Source: Nitrospira sp. (lineage in GTDB: Bacteria; Nitrospirota; Nitrospiria; Nitrospirales; Nitrospiraceae). Taken from it: a DNA stretch of 46,399 nucleotides. The stretch covers positions 1 through 46,399 of the forward strand of contig JAJFBJ010000033.1 in NCBI GenBank assembly GCA_020697375.1, given 5' to 3'. Shown one piece after another: positions 17,334 through 26,894 of this stretch. Position numbers and translations under genes: made by a program. The stretch's first letter is position 1. Each line of letters starts with the position of its first letter. Under the pieces are notes generated by a model. The model saw only the letters and a program-made list of their open reading frames with translations. It had not been told where the DNA came from and did not search any database.

Positions 17334-17918
17334 GGTAATGTCCTCATGTTGATCACACTAGGAGGGGTTGTCTGTAGCAACCTTAGCAAACGGCAAGAGG
17401 TTGTCAAGAAGCACGCCCGCCTCGAGACTGTTTGATTCATGCGCGCGCGGAGTGTTATCGTGAACTCTATCGCAAAGCGATTGCACCTACAGGAACCAAG
17501 ATCCAACACTTGACGGATTGAGGTCATGACATGGGGGCGGAGAAACGGCGAATTAACACCCAAATGCCCCGTAGAACTAAGGTACGGACGGCAACACCTA
17601 TGGCAGCCGAATGGGATATCAGCGCAGGCTCTCCACCGAAGGACCTGAGGACGCCGGCCAATAAGATGTCACCACGCAACACTAAGCATCCCTCGGTCGC
17701 CGACCCTACTTCAATCTCAAAGAACCCTGCAAGCAACACCGAATCCTAAATTACTCTCCGTCTCTTCTCTAACCGTTGGACAGTATTCAGTTTCTAGGAC
17801 TTTCGGGACTGTAGAACTAGGTCCTTTGTGCGCTTGCTATTAAAAATGGGCAGAGGCTAAGATTCCGACCTCCTTATAGGCCCTTATTCTGCCCTCAAAC
17901 CCATTGAGGTTCGAGCCC
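17334..17918. other. Intergenic region between divergent ompA-like gene and nuo operon
   Basis: About 585 bases with no confident gene. Short overlapping frames exist on both strands (minus 17524-17739; plus 17531-17749), but neither has a ribosome site or a recognisable product. The minus frame is hydrophobic and could be a small membrane protein. The right part must hold the nuo promoter and 5' leader. Confidence 0.4.
17834..17863 (+). promoter_or_regulatory. Weak sigma70-like promoter candidate for nuo operon
   Basis: TTGCTA (17834-17839) and TAAGAT (17858-17863) are 18 bases apart, about 55 bases before the nuoA start. Both hexamers match consensus only in part. This is a tentative call by eye. 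Confidence 0.2.
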
Positions 17919-18302
17919 ATGGCCGGTTCCGAGCTCCTCTTAGAGTACCTGAGCCGATATTTTCCTATTCTGCTGTTCGTATTCGTCGCCCTTGCGTTCG
18001 GCGTGGGTACGCTGCTGGTCAGCTATTTGGTTCAACCCAAATATCCGGAGCCTGAAAAACTTTCTACCTATGAGTGTGGATCCGAGCCGTTCTCCGATGC
18101 CCGGATGCCGTTCCCCGTGCGCTACTATATCTTTGCCATGCTGTTCGTGATATTCGACGTGGAGGTCATTTTTTTGTATCCCTGGGCCATCGTGTTCAAC
18201 AAGATCGGTCTTATCGGTCTCGTGGAAATGCTGATCTTCATCGGACTCTTCCTCGTCGCCTATGTCTATGCCTGGCGAAAAGGAGCTTTGGAATGGGATT
18301 GA
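17919..18302 (+). CDS. nuoA: NADH-quinone oxidoreductase subunit A
   Basis: The 127-residue membrane subunit has three hydrophobic helices. The family core is intact: '[50 protein letters not shown]', including the loop Cys and the 'FDVE' acidic pair in the second helix. The C-terminus '[14 protein letters not shown]' is typical. I take the ATG at 17919, with GAGG nine bases upstream; the TTG at 17904 is less likely. It is the first gene of the complex I operon and overlaps nuoB by 10 bases. Confidence 0.93.
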   Translation: MAGSELLLEYLSRYFPILLFVFVALAFGVGTLLVSYLVQPKYPEPEKLSTYECGSEPFSDARMPFPVRYYIFAMLFVIFDVEVIFLYPWAIVFNKIGLIGLVEMLIFIGLFLVAYVYAWRKGALEWD

Positions 18303-18820
18303 TTCAATTGGGGACCCACGACAAAGACGGCACCCCAGACATCATTACCATGACGGTTGAAAAGGCCGTCAATTGGGCTCGAAAGGGTTCTTTGTGGCCG
18401 ATGACGTTTGGCTTGGCCTGTTGCGCTATCGAAATGATCGCCGCGGTTTCTTCCCGCTATGACATGGATCGATACGGAGCAGGGGTCTTTCGGGCATCCC
18501 CCCGTCAGTCCGATCTTATGATCGTCGCCGGCACAGTCTGTCGCCGCATGGCCCCGGTCATTCGCAAGATTTATGACCAGATGCCTGAACCGAAATACGT
18601 TATCGCCATGGGCTCATGTGCCACCTCGGGAAATATTTACGACAGTTACAGCGTGGTGCAGGGAGTCGACCGGTTTGTGCCGGTGGATATTTATGTGCCG
18701 GGATGTCCCCCGACTCCTGAAGCGCTGTTCGACGGAATCCTGAAGCTGCAAGAACGCATCATGCAAAAGCGAGTGTTTATCACGCAACCAAAAGAAGTGA
18801 AGGAAGCTCTGAAGGTCTGA
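18293..18820 (+). CDS. nuoB: NADH-quinone oxidoreductase subunit B
   Basis: NuoB (175 residues) carries the terminal 4Fe-4S cluster N2, which passes electrons to quinone. The tandem ligand cysteines are in 'GLACCAIEM', the third in '[10 protein letters not shown]' and the fourth in '[10 protein letters not shown]'. The ATG at 18293 follows an AGGAG and lies inside the end of nuoA. The region '[30 protein letters not shown]' is family-typical. Length is normal. Confidence 0.95.
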   Translation: MGLIQLGTHDKDGTPDIITMTVEKAVNWARKGSLWPMTFGLACCAIEMIAAVSSRYDMDRYGAGVFRASPRQSDLMIVAGTVCRRMAPVIRKIYDQMPEPKYVIAMGSCATSGNIYDSYSVVQGVDRFVPVDIYVPGCPPTPEALFDGILKLQERIMQKRVFITQPKEVKEALKV

Positions 18821-18834
18821 GGAAGGCACGGTCG

Positions 18835-19332
18835 ATGAGTCATCTGGCCAAACGCATTGAGGATACTTTTCCCGCCGCCTTCATTAAGGCAGCGGAGTGG
18901 CGCGGAGATGTTGCCGTCACGGTTAAGCGTGACGCGCTACATGATGTGGCTCGGTTTCTGCGAAGCGATCCCTCGTTGGAGTTTGATTACATCGTGCATG
19001 TAAGCTCTGTGGACTGGCCGGATGACGAGGAACGCTTTGAGGTGGTGTACGAAGTCTATTCGATCCGGACGCGACAGCGTATCAGACTGAAAACTCGGGT
19101 TCCGGAATCGGATTGCGTCGTGGATTCCTTAACCGATATTTGGAAAGGCGCCGATTTCATGGAGCGCGAAGTGTACGATATGATGGGGATCCGGTTTCGT
19201 AATCATCCTGATCTTCGCCGCATTTTGATGCCGGACGAATATGACGAAGGCTATCCGTTGCGCAAAGATTTTCCTCTACGCGGCAGGGGATGGCGCGATT
19301 CGTTCGATTTTTTGGACGAGCATGCCCGCTAG
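18835..19332 (+). CDS. nuoC: NADH-quinone oxidoreductase subunit C
   Basis: A 165-residue 30-kDa-type subunit of the peripheral arm. The signature 'EREVYDMMGIRFRNHPDLRRILMPDEYDEGYPLRKDFPLRG' is complete. It is separate from nuoD, unlike the fused nuoCD of enterobacteria. A GGAAGG precedes the ATG at 18835, which follows the nuoB stop by 14 bases. Confidence 0.95.
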   Translation: MSHLAKRIEDTFPAAFIKAAEWRGDVAVTVKRDALHDVARFLRSDPSLEFDYIVHVSSVDWPDDEERFEVVYEVYSIRTRQRIRLKTRVPESDCVVDSLTDIWKGADFMEREVYDMMGIRFRNHPDLRRILMPDEYDEGYPLRKDFPLRGRGWRDSFDFLDEHAR

Positions 19333-19359
19333 GGCGACAATTTTGGATATTTGACGATT

Positions 19360-20607
19360 ATGGCGCAGTTGGAAGACCAGCGAACCACAGTCTATAAAGT
19401 CGACCCCGAGCATCCTGAAAGCGCGACGCTTCCAACGCTCAGGACCGAAGAGCTTCTGCTCAACATGGGTCCGCAACATCCCAGCACCCATGGAGTACTG
19501 AAGGTCATCCTTGAGCTGGAAGGAGAACGACTAGTCAAATCGACGCCGGTAATGGGATTTCTTCATCGTGGGGTGGAAAAGCTGGCCGAGGAAGGGACCT
19601 ATCATCAGTTCATTCCGCACACTGATCGCCTGGATTATGTCTGTGCCATGTACAACAATTTTGCGTACTGCCGCGCAGTCGAAAAATTGATGAACATTAC
19701 CGTGCCGGATCGTGCCGAATACCTTCGAACCATTGTCGCGGAAATTCAGCGCATTATCGGACATCAGTTCTGGCTCGGCACGCAGGCCCTGGACATTGGA
19801 GCGATGACCGTATTCTTTTACTGTTTCCGGGACCGCGAAATTCTGCTGGATTGGTTCGATGAGCTTTGCGGTGCCCGTCTCACGACCAGCTGGTATCGCA
19901 TCGGTGGCGTCGAGCGCGATTTCACATCCTCTCTGTTCGCCAAGATCCGGCAGTTCTTAGATTACTTCCCTCCGAAGATTGATGAATATGTAATCTTCCT
20001 GGAGAAAAACCGTATCTGGCTCGCAAGAACCAAAGGTGTAGCGGTCATTTCAGCGGAGGATGCCCTGAGCTTTGGGTTGAGCGGACCGACTCTACGAGGG
20101 TCCGGGGTTGATTATGACCTTCGCAAATACGAACCCTATTCCGCATATCCCAAGTGTGAATTCAGCGTTCCGGTTGGAAAAAACGGAGACACCTACGATC
20201 GGTACTGGATCCGTGTGCAGGAACTCTATGAAAGCGTCAAGATCATCCGTCAGTGCCTGGAACAAATTCAAGAGGGGCCGATCATGGCGGACGTGCCCAG
20301 CGTGACCCTTCCCCCGAAAGAACGAGTGTTCACTAACTTGGAATCCATGATTCAGCAGTTCAAACTGTTTTCGCAAGGGTTCAACGCTCCGCCGGGAGAA
20401 ATCTATTGCGGAACAGAAGCGCATAAAGGAGAGTTAGGTTTCTATATCGTCAGCACGGGCGGCGGGAAACCGTACCGGCTGAAAATCCGCGCTCCATCGT
20501 TTATCCATATGGGCGCATTCGATCATATGTCAAAAGGCTACATGATCGCAGACGCCGTGACGATTTTTGGCACATACGATATCGTCATGGGCGAATGTGA
20601 CCGCTGA
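19360..20607 (+). CDS. nuoD: NADH-quinone oxidoreductase subunit D
   Basis: A 415-residue, 49-kDa-type subunit that forms the quinone pocket with NuoB. The quinone-site His is in 'NMGPQHPSTHGVLKVILELEGE'. Other landmarks are 'HRGVEKLAEEGTYHQFIPHTDRLDY', 'GARLTTSWYRIGGVERD' and the C-terminal 'FDHMSKGYMIADAVTIFGTYDIVMGECDR'. The final motif has Cys where many homologues have Val or Ile. The ATG at 19360 is chosen; a TTG at 19351 is in frame. An 83-base gap follows before nuoG, where nuoE and nuoF would usually lie. Confidence 0.94.
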   Translation: MAQLEDQRTTVYKVDPEHPESATLPTLRTEELLLNMGPQHPSTHGVLKVILELEGERLVKSTPVMGFLHRGVEKLAEEGTYHQFIPHTDRLDYVCAMYNNFAYCRAVEKLMNITVPDRAEYLRTIVAEIQRIIGHQFWLGTQALDIGAMTVFFYCFRDREILLDWFDELCGARLTTSWYRIGGVERDFTSSLFAKIRQFLDYFPPKIDEYVIFLEKNRIWLARTKGVAVISAEDALSFGLSGPTLRGSGVDYDLRKYEPYSAYPKCEFSVPVGKNGDTYDRYWIRVQELYESVKIIRQCLEQIQEGPIMADVPSVTLPPKERVFTNLESMIQQFKLFSQGFNAPPGEIYCGTEAHKGELGFYIVSTGGGKPYRLKIRAPSFIHMGAFDHMSKGYMIADAVTIFGTYDIVMGECDR

Positions 20608-20624
20608 GACCAGAATAAAGCGCG

Positions 20625-20671
20625 AAGTAAAAGGAAGTGAGTCCGTGGATTTTGCTTTTACCCTTTTACTT
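20625..20671. repeat. 10-bp inverted repeat in the nuoD-nuoG gap
   Basis: AAGTAAAAGG (20625-20634) and CCTTTTACTT (20662-20671) are perfect inverted copies, separated by 27 bases, inside the 83-base gap between nuoD and nuoG. It would form a stem-loop in the operon message. The right arm ends 19 bases before the nuoG start. It may tune relative expression or stability; no T-run follows. Confidence 0.5.
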
Positions 20672-20690
20672 TTGACTTGAGGTAACACCA

Positions 20691-23396
20691 ATGGGCTTGA
20701 AACCAGCGACCAATCCCGACATCGAAGCCGCTACGATTGAACTGTCCATCGACGGACGAACGGTGACGGCCAAAAATGGTGTCTCTCTCTACGACGTCAT
20801 CGCCAGTACGGGCAAGATTATCCCGGCCATGTGCTATCACTACACCTTTGATCCGTTTGGGTCCTGCGGCATGTGCCTGGTCATCCAAGAAGGGAAAAAG
20901 GCGCCGGTCCGGTCATGCACGGCCAAGGCGGCGGCCGGCATGGTGATACGTACGGAAGGCGACGATCTGTTCGCGGCCCGGAAAAAAGCGGTTGAAAAAC
21001 ATCTCTCGGTCCACCCGCTGGATTGTCCTGTTTGCGACGCCGACGGACATTGCGAGCTTCAGGACATGGCCTTTCAGCATGGCGTAACGAATCTGACCAA
21101 CGCCAAACAAAAATTCATTCCTGAAGACACCCGAAGCCTCGTGCTCGATTTCAATATGAATCGCTGCATTGCCTGCGCCGAGTGCATCAACGTCTGCAAA
21201 GACGTCCTTATGATCGACGCCCTGCAATTCATGAAGAAGGGTGGCTTCAATCAGGTCGTGGCCAAAGGCGATCAACCGCTTGCCTGTGAATTCTGCGGCG
21301 ATTGCCTGGCTGTGTGTCCTGTCGGCGCCATCACCAACAAATACTCTAAATACCTTTACAAGCCATGGCAGATGAAAAAAACCACAACCACATGCAACTA
21401 TTGTGGCGACGGCTGCCAGATGCACCTGGAAACGAAAGACACCGAAGTGGTTCGTGTCACCTCACCCCTGTCTTGGAAAAATAAATGGGGTGATCGTGAA
21501 GACACCAGCAAGGGCCATGGGGGAATTTGCGTCCGGGGCCGATTCGGGTTTCAGTATATCGACAGCGAACAGCGGCTTCGGCAACCACTCGTCCGAAAAG
21601 ACGATCAGCTGAGAGAAACCCCGTGGCTTGAAACCATGCAAACTGCCATAGATAGGCTCTCTGAAATTCACCGCAAGCATGGACCGGAATCGATTGCCGG
21701 GCTCATTACTGCCCGCTGCACGAACGAAGAACTGTACCTTTTCCAAAAACTCATGCGCGCCGGATTCAGGACCAATCAACTGGACAGCAGCGCCCGGTAC
21801 GGTCATCTCAACTATGTACATGCGGTACGCCATGCCGTCGGCATCGGCCGACCTCTCAACGACTGGGAGGATCTGACCAAAGCCAAGGCTCTGCTCGTGA
21901 TCGGATCCAACATCACGGAAACCAACCCATTGACATCGGTCCGCATTAAAGAAGCCATTCGCGTCTATCATGCGCAGGTCATCGTCGTGGACTCGAGCAA
22001 TACCAACATCGCCCAGCTCGCTTCCCATCCACTGCTGGTGAAACCGGGCACGGAAGCGCTGCTGATCGACGGACTCCTCAAAGCGGTGATCGAACAGGAT
22101 TTGATCGATCAAACCAGCACATCGCGACATCCCCAGGCCTTCGCTGCGTTGAAGCAAGCCATGGAGCAGGTGTCTTTAGTGGAAGTCTCCGCGCAAACCG
22201 GCATCTCCGTTGAGCAGATCTGGGAAGCGGCCGCCATTTTCTCGGACGCCCCGAGGGCAATTGCGCTTTGCGCCGAAGGCATCGTCCGTCGGCCGAACGG
22301 CTACCAGAATGTCCTCAAGCTTATCGATCTCGCCTGGGTGACCGGCAAATTGGGTCTGGCAGGCTGCGGCGTGACGACGGTGACCGAGGAAATCAATGAA
22401 CAAGGGGCGGTCGACATGGGCGTCGCACCCGAATTTTTGCCGGGACAAGCCAGCTTTGACGATCCCAACGCTCGGGAACGATTCGGAAAGGCTTGGGACG
22501 TAACGCTCCCGGTCAGCGGCAGCGGAGCGAATCTCATGGAGATTCTATCTCGCATCCGGACCGGTCAGATCAAAGCCCTCTACGTAATCGGGGAAAACCC
22601 CGTAGCGACCTTGCCTGCTTCTTTAAAGGTGAAGGAGACCCTCGAATCGTTACAGCTCCTCATCGTTCAGGACCCGTTTCTGACTGAAACAGGCCAAATG
22701 GCGCATATCGTCCTTCCGGCAGCGACCTATGCCGAAAAAGACGGTACCTTCACCAATTTAGAGGGCAAGGTTTTGCGCGTACGCCAAGCCCTTGACCCGG
22801 TCGGGGAAAGTCTACCGGATTGGCACATCATGACATCCCTGGCCAACGGCCTTGGGTATGAATGGCCATACGAATCAGCACAAGACATTCAACAGGAAAT
22901 TATGAAATTGCTCCCCGGCTACTACAATCTCGGCCAACCTCGTCGCGTCTCTCCGTCGGTCGACGCCTATTTGTCGAACGGCTATGCTGCCGAGGTCGGA
23001 AGTCGATATTGCAGTCCAGCGACACTTCGTTCGTCACACGACATCACGCGGCCCTTTACCCTGGTGACCGGCCAAGTGTTGTATCACTCTGGGAAGCTGT
23101 CCACGCGGGCATCGGGACTTATCAACATCGAGCCGAATAACGGGCGCTTGCGAATGAATCCGTCCGATCTGCAACGCCTCAAATTGACGGATCAATCCAA
23201 TGTCCGCCTTGCATCTTCGCAAGGCTCCGTGCAACTGAGAGTGAAATCGGATCCTGACATCCAGCCGGGAACGTGCTTTTTCCCGGAGCATTTCAACGAG
23301 CCGCCGGTCAAGGATTTGATGGACGTGAAGGCTGATGCGACGACAGGGGTACCATATTTCAAATCGACGCGCGTGAATATTGAAAAGGTTGGATAG
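20691..23396 (+). CDS. nuoG: NADH-quinone oxidoreductase subunit G
   Basis: NuoG is the large iron-sulfur subunit (901 residues) of the peripheral arm. Ligands in order: 2Fe-2S Cys 48, 59, 62 and 76; His108, Cys 112, 115 and 121 (cluster N5 type); Cys 159, 162, 165 and 169 and Cys 199, 202, 205 and 209 (two ferredoxin-type clusters); and Cys 235, 238, 242 and 280 (N7 type, absent in many homologues). A full molybdopterin-oxidoreductase-like region follows, ending in a dinucleotide-binding-type domain ('FTLVTGQVLYHSGKLSTRASGLINIEPNNGRLRMNPSDL'). The two ferredoxin-type clusters resemble formate dehydrogenase and NADP-reducing hydrogenase subunits. NuoE and NuoF, its usual electron donors, are not in the operon. 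GAGG precedes the ATG. Confidence 0.93.
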   Translation: MGLKPATNPDIEAATIELSIDGRTVTAKNGVSLYDVIASTGKIIPAMCYHYTFDPFGSCGMCLVIQEGKKAPVRSCTAKAAAGMVIRTEGDDLFAARKKAVEKHLSVHPLDCPVCDADGHCELQDMAFQHGVTNLTNAKQKFIPEDTRSLVLDFNMNRCIACAECINVCKDVLMIDALQFMKKGGFNQVVAKGDQPLACEFCGDCLAVCPVGAITNKYSKYLYKPWQMKKTTTTCNYCGDGCQMHLETKDTEVVRVTSPLSWKNKWGDREDTSKGHGGICVRGRFGFQYIDSEQRLRQPLVRKDDQLRETPWLETMQTAIDRLSEIHRKHGPESIAGLITARCTNEELYLFQKLMRAGFRTNQLDSSARYGHLNYVHAVRHAVGIGRPLNDWEDLTKAKALLVIGSNITETNPLTSVRIKEAIRVYHAQVIVVDSSNTNIAQLASHPLLVKPGTEALLIDGLLKAVIEQDLIDQTSTSRHPQAFAALKQAMEQVSLVEVSAQTGISVEQIWEAAAIFSDAPRAIALCAEGIVRRPNGYQNVLKLIDLAWVTGKLGLAGCGVTTVTEEINEQGAVDMGVAPEFLPGQASFDDPNARERFGKAWDVTLPVSGSGANLMEILSRIRTGQIKALYVIGENPVATLPASLKVKETLESLQLLIVQDPFLTETGQMAHIVLPAATYAEKDGTFTNLEGKVLRVRQALDPVGESLPDWHIMTSLANGLGYEWPYESAQDIQQEIMKLLPGYYNLGQPRRVSPSVDAYLSNGYAAEVGSRYCSPATLRSSHDITRPFTLVTGQVLYHSGKLSTRASGLINIEPNNGRLRMNPSDLQRLKLTDQSNVRLASSQGSVQLRVKSDPDIQPGTCFFPEHFNEPPVKDLMDVKADATTGVPYFKSTRVNIEKVG

Positions 23397-23442
23397 TAAG
23401 CGTAAGCTCGTTCGTCCTTTTGTGGCATCAGAGGTGATGTGC

Positions 23443-24030
23443 ATGAGTATCGGAACCTTGACGAAGAAAATCCTGCAAGCGGCGTTGTTCTATGAGATCT
23501 GGGACGCCATGAAGGTGACGTTCAAGCACATGTTTCACCGTCCCATCACGTTTCAATATCCACGTGAACAGCGCACTCTTCCGGACGGCCACCGCGGCGC
23601 CTTGGGATTGCTCCGATACGATGATGGACGGGAACGTTGCGTCGGTTGCGATCTCTGCGAAGCGGCCTGTCCGTCCCGTTGCATCAAGGTCATAAGCCAG
23701 GAAGATCCCGACCGCCCCTTGCAGCGTTATGCCACTGAATTCTACATTGACATCACCAAGTGTGTATTCTGCGGCTATTGCGTGGAAGCCTGTCCCGTCA
23801 ACGCACTCGCCATGACCAAAATGTTCGAATATTCAACTCACGACAAACGCACACTGCTCTTCGACAAAAAGCGGCTATACCAGATCGGCGAACGCCATCT
23901 TGCCGATGCCAAAAAATATTTATATGCCCATAACCAGGAAAAGAATTCGGACGAGAGTCGAGAGTATCGTTATTACTTTCCACAGTCCGTTCTCAAACCT
24001 ACACAGTCCCAACCCAAACATTTGAGCTGA
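23443..24030 (+). CDS. nuoI: NADH-quinone oxidoreductase subunit I
   Basis: A 195-residue ferredoxin-like subunit with two 4Fe-4S motifs (N6a and N6b): 'CVGCDLCEAACPSRCIKV' and 'CVFCGYCVEACPVNAL'. The N-terminal helix 'WDAMKVTFKHMFHRPITFQYP' is standard. I chose the ATG at 23443 because GAGG lies 8 bases upstream; the frame runs back to 23380 inside nuoG. Only 46 bases separate it from nuoG, so nuoH, which normally sits here, is absent. The C-terminal tail of about 40 residues after the clusters is basic and polar. Confidence 0.94.
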   Translation: MSIGTLTKKILQAALFYEIWDAMKVTFKHMFHRPITFQYPREQRTLPDGHRGALGLLRYDDGRERCVGCDLCEAACPSRCIKVISQEDPDRPLQRYATEFYIDITKCVFCGYCVEACPVNALAMTKMFEYSTHDKRTLLFDKKRLYQIGERHLADAKKYLYAHNQEKNSDESREYRYYFPQSVLKPTQSQPKHLS

Positions 24031-24041
24031 ATCGAACCGTT

Positions 24042-24566
24042 ATGGCCTTCGTGTTTTTCGGGTATTTCGCAGTGGTGAGTATTGTCGCCGGCATTCTGAC
24101 CGTGGCGCTGAAGAACCCGGTTCAATGCGGTCTGGCGCTCCTGGCTCTGCTTCTGCATGTTTCGGGGCTATTCATCATGCTGAACGCAGAATTCTTATGG
24201 GCCGTCCAGGTCATCGTCTACGCCGGAGCCATTTTGGTTCTATATTTATTCGTCCTCATGTTGTTGAATCTCAAGACGGATGATCGCTATTTCCATGCCA
24301 AGACCCCCTATCTGCTGGCGCCTGCGGCCACCGGATTACTGTATATACTGTTCCTCCTGATGCAGTCGCCTCTGAGCGGCGCAAAAGGCGATGCCTCAGC
24401 GACCGCCATTCTTCAGAACGGAGATGCCCATGCCATCGGCATCAAAATGTTCAGTGAGTATTTGCTGCAATTCGAAATCATCGGAGTGTTCCTGACGGGA
24501 GCGATCGTCGGCGCCATCGTCCTGGCTAAAACACCCAAATCGGCCGAGACGAGACGCGACGCATGA
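24042..24566 (+). CDS. nuoJ: NADH-quinone oxidoreductase subunit J
   Basis: A 174-residue membrane subunit with five hydrophobic helices. Landmarks are 'FFGYFAVVSIVAGILTVALKNPVQCGLALLALLLHVSGLFIMLNAEFLWAVQVIVYAGAILVLYLFVLMLLNL', the third helix being the flexible one linked to coupling in complex I. A polar loop follows, then the last helix 'FEIIGVFLTGAIVGAIVLAK'. Its stop overlaps the nuoK start by four bases (ATGA). Confidence 0.93.
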   Translation: MAFVFFGYFAVVSIVAGILTVALKNPVQCGLALLALLLHVSGLFIMLNAEFLWAVQVIVYAGAILVLYLFVLMLLNLKTDDRYFHAKTPYLLAPAATGLLYILFLLMQSPLSGAKGDASATAILQNGDAHAIGIKMFSEYLLQFEIIGVFLTGAIVGAIVLAKTPKSAETRRDA

Positions 24567-24865
24567 TTCCATTGTCCGCCTACGTCGCCGTGAGTACCGT
24601 GTTGTTTGTGACGGGGTTGCTCGGTGTGCTGATCCGCCGCAATTTCATCATCGTGTTGATGTCCGTCGAAATCATGCTGAACGCGGCCACCATCAACTTG
24701 GTCGCATTCTCCCATTATCTCGAATCCATGCAGGGCCAAATCGTAGCGCTTTTCATCATTGCCATTGCGGCGGGAGAAGCGGCAATCGGCCTGGCGATCA
24801 TCATCGTCGTCTTTCGCGGCAAGATATCGACCAATGTCGATGAAATGAATCTATTGAAGTGGTAA
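24563..24865 (+). CDS. nuoK: NADH-quinone oxidoreductase subunit K
   Basis: A 100-residue, three-helix subunit. The two conserved membrane glutamates are visible: one in 'IVLMSVEIMLNAATINLV' and one in 'FIIAIAAGEAAIGLAIIIVVFRG'. Both lie on the proton path through the membrane arm. It is translationally coupled to nuoJ (ATGA overlap). Length matches the family. Confidence 0.95.
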   Translation: MIPLSAYVAVSTVLFVTGLLGVLIRRNFIIVLMSVEIMLNAATINLVAFSHYLESMQGQIVALFIIAIAAGEAAIGLAIIIVVFRGKISTNVDEMNLLKW

Positions 24866-24866
24866 C

Positions 24867-26870
24867 GTGTCCGATTCAATCGATCTGATCGTCAAATTGA
24901 TTCCTCTGTTTCCGTTAACGGCCGTCCTTGTAAACGGCCTGTTCGGACACCGGTATTCCCACGACCTGGCGCACCGGCTTGCCTGGGGCTCGGTCCTGCT
25001 TTCGTTCCTCTGCTCAATCGCAGTCTTCGCGGATACCTTGAAAACGGGAACCGCCCGTGAAGTGGTCGCCTACAAGTGGATCTTCGGCGGCGATCTCACC
25101 ATCAATCTTGCTTTTCTGATCGATCCGCTGACCTGCATCATGCTGCTGGTCGTCACGGGCGTGGGATTCCTTATCCATGTCTACTCTGTGGGATATATGC
25201 ACGGGGAGTCCGGCTTTACACGGTTCTTCGTGTACATGAACCTCTTCATGGTTTCGATGTTGTTGCTGGTCATGGGCAACAACTACGTCGTTCTCTTCAT
25301 CGGGTGGGAGGGCGTCGGGCTCTGCTCCTATCTCTTGATCGGCTACTACTACGACAAAGTCTCCGCCGCCAAAGCGGCGACTAAGGCTTTCGTGGTCAAT
25401 CGGATCGGCGATGCCGGATTTCTTTTGGCAATCTTCCTAGTCTTCGTGAATTTCCGGACACTCGACTATACCCAGGTCATGCAGAACGCCGCCCAGCTAT
25501 CACCTGAAATGGCGACCGCCATCGCGCTCTGTCTCTTAGTCGGCGCAGTCGGAAAATCTGCCCAACTTCCCCTCTATACCTGGCTCCCCGATGCCATGGA
25601 AGGCCCCACTCCGGTCAGTGCCCTCATCCATGCCGCAACCATGGTCACGGCCGGTGTCTATATGATCGTCCGCAATCATGCGATCTTCGATCTGTCACCC
25701 GTCGCCATGACCAGCGTCGCCTGGATCGGCGGCCTGACGGCGCTCTTCGCGGCCACCATCGGCCTCGTCCAAACCGACATCAAACGCGTCCTGGCCTATT
25801 CCACCGTGAGTCAGCTCGGCTATATGTTTCTGGGGTGTGGCCTCGGCGCCTATACGGCCGCGGTCTTTCACTTGATGACCCACGCATTTTTCAAGGCCCT
25901 GCTTTTCTTATCTGCCGGATCTGTCATCCATGCCCTGTCTGGAGAGCAGGATATCCGCAAGATGGGCGCCTTGAAATCAAAAATACCCTGGACGCACGGC
26001 CTCTTTCTGATTGGCACGATTGCGATCGCGGGCATTCCGCCCTTGGCGGGGTTCTGGAGCAAAGACGAGATTATGGGTCATGCCTTCGTCAATCACCATT
26101 ATGTGCTCTACGGCATGGCAGCGATCGGCGCATTTCTGACATCGTTTTACATGTTCCGCCTGACGTACCTCACATTCTATGGGACGTCCCGGATGGATCA
26201 TCACACCGCTGAACATGTGCATGAGTCGCCCACTGTGATGATAGCCCCCTTGGCAGTATTGGCAGCCCTGTCCGTCATCGGCGGCTTTCCAGGCGTTCCA
26301 CCGGAAGACGGCTGGTTCCACCACTTCCTGCATTCAGTCGCCGGCGTGGCCGGCGCCGAACATGTCACCGCACCGGCCTTGATGTTCGGCTTAATGGGAA
26401 CGGCCACAGTCATCGCACTGCTCGGCTGGGGGCTCGCGCATTACTTTTACAGCGGGCGTTCTTCTGCTGCCGAGGTGCTGGCTGGACGCCTGTCAAGCAT
26501 CTACACGACCTTGCTCAACAAGTATTATGTCGACGAACTGTACGATGCGCTCTTCGTGGAGCCCACCAAACGATTGAGCCGTCTGTTGGATTGGTTCGAT
26601 CGGACCATTATCGACGGTCTGATCCGCTCAATAGATCGGGGAGCCGATGCCAGTTCGTCCGCCATTACCTGGACTGAAAAATACGTCATCTACGGATTGT
26701 TGAACCTTATCGGCTACGCGAATCACCTGCTGGCCAGTTCATGGCGCAGACTTCAAACCGGCATGGTGCATCATTACGCGGCGATCATTGTGGCCGGGTT
26801 ATTTATTCTCGCTCACATCATTCTCTTGTTATGGACCAGTACAAATTCAACCGGATATTCATCACGCTGA
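24867..26870 (+). CDS. nuoL: NADH-quinone oxidoreductase subunit L (antiporter-like)
   Basis: NuoL (667 residues) is the distal proton-pumping subunit. Key residues are kept: Glu in '[19 protein letters not shown]', Lys in '[33 protein letters not shown]', and Lys in '[15 protein letters not shown]'. The C-terminal part carries the lateral helix ('[44 protein letters not shown]') and a final membrane anchor. It is about 50 residues longer than the 613-residue E. coli NuoL. A longer lateral helix is what a complex with one extra NuoM would need, but I cannot measure it here. GTG start, one base after the nuoK stop. Confidence 0.94.
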   Translation: MSDSIDLIVKLIPLFPLTAVLVNGLFGHRYSHDLAHRLAWGSVLLSFLCSIAVFADTLKTGTAREVVAYKWIFGGDLTINLAFLIDPLTCIMLLVVTGVGFLIHVYSVGYMHGESGFTRFFVYMNLFMVSMLLLVMGNNYVVLFIGWEGVGLCSYLLIGYYYDKVSAAKAATKAFVVNRIGDAGFLLAIFLVFVNFRTLDYTQVMQNAAQLSPEMATAIALCLLVGAVGKSAQLPLYTWLPDAMEGPTPVSALIHAATMVTAGVYMIVRNHAIFDLSPVAMTSVAWIGGLTALFAATIGLVQTDIKRVLAYSTVSQLGYMFLGCGLGAYTAAVFHLMTHAFFKALLFLSAGSVIHALSGEQDIRKMGALKSKIPWTHGLFLIGTIAIAGIPPLAGFWSKDEIMGHAFVNHHYVLYGMAAIGAFLTSFYMFRLTYLTFYGTSRMDHHTAEHVHESPTVMIAPLAVLAALSVIGGFPGVPPEDGWFHHFLHSVAGVAGAEHVTAPALMFGLMGTATVIALLGWGLAHYFYSGRSSAAEVLAGRLSSIYTTLLNKYYVDELYDALFVEPTKRLSRLLDWFDRTIIDGLIRSIDRGADASSSAITWTEKYVIYGLLNLIGYANHLLASSWRRLQTGMVHHYAAIIVAGLFILAHIILLLWTSTNSTGYSSR

Positions 26871-26894
26871 GGCAGCGGGTTTTCTGGACATACG

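Noticed and set aside
17524..17749. Overlapping 71- and 72-residue frames on opposite strands
   Set aside because: Neither has a ribosome site or recognisable product; kept only as a note in the intergenic entry.
20608..23442. Hidden nuoE, nuoF or nuoH between nuoD and nuoI
   Set aside because: The gaps are only 83 and 46 bases, and NuoG reads through the rest as one intact protein without inserted domains.
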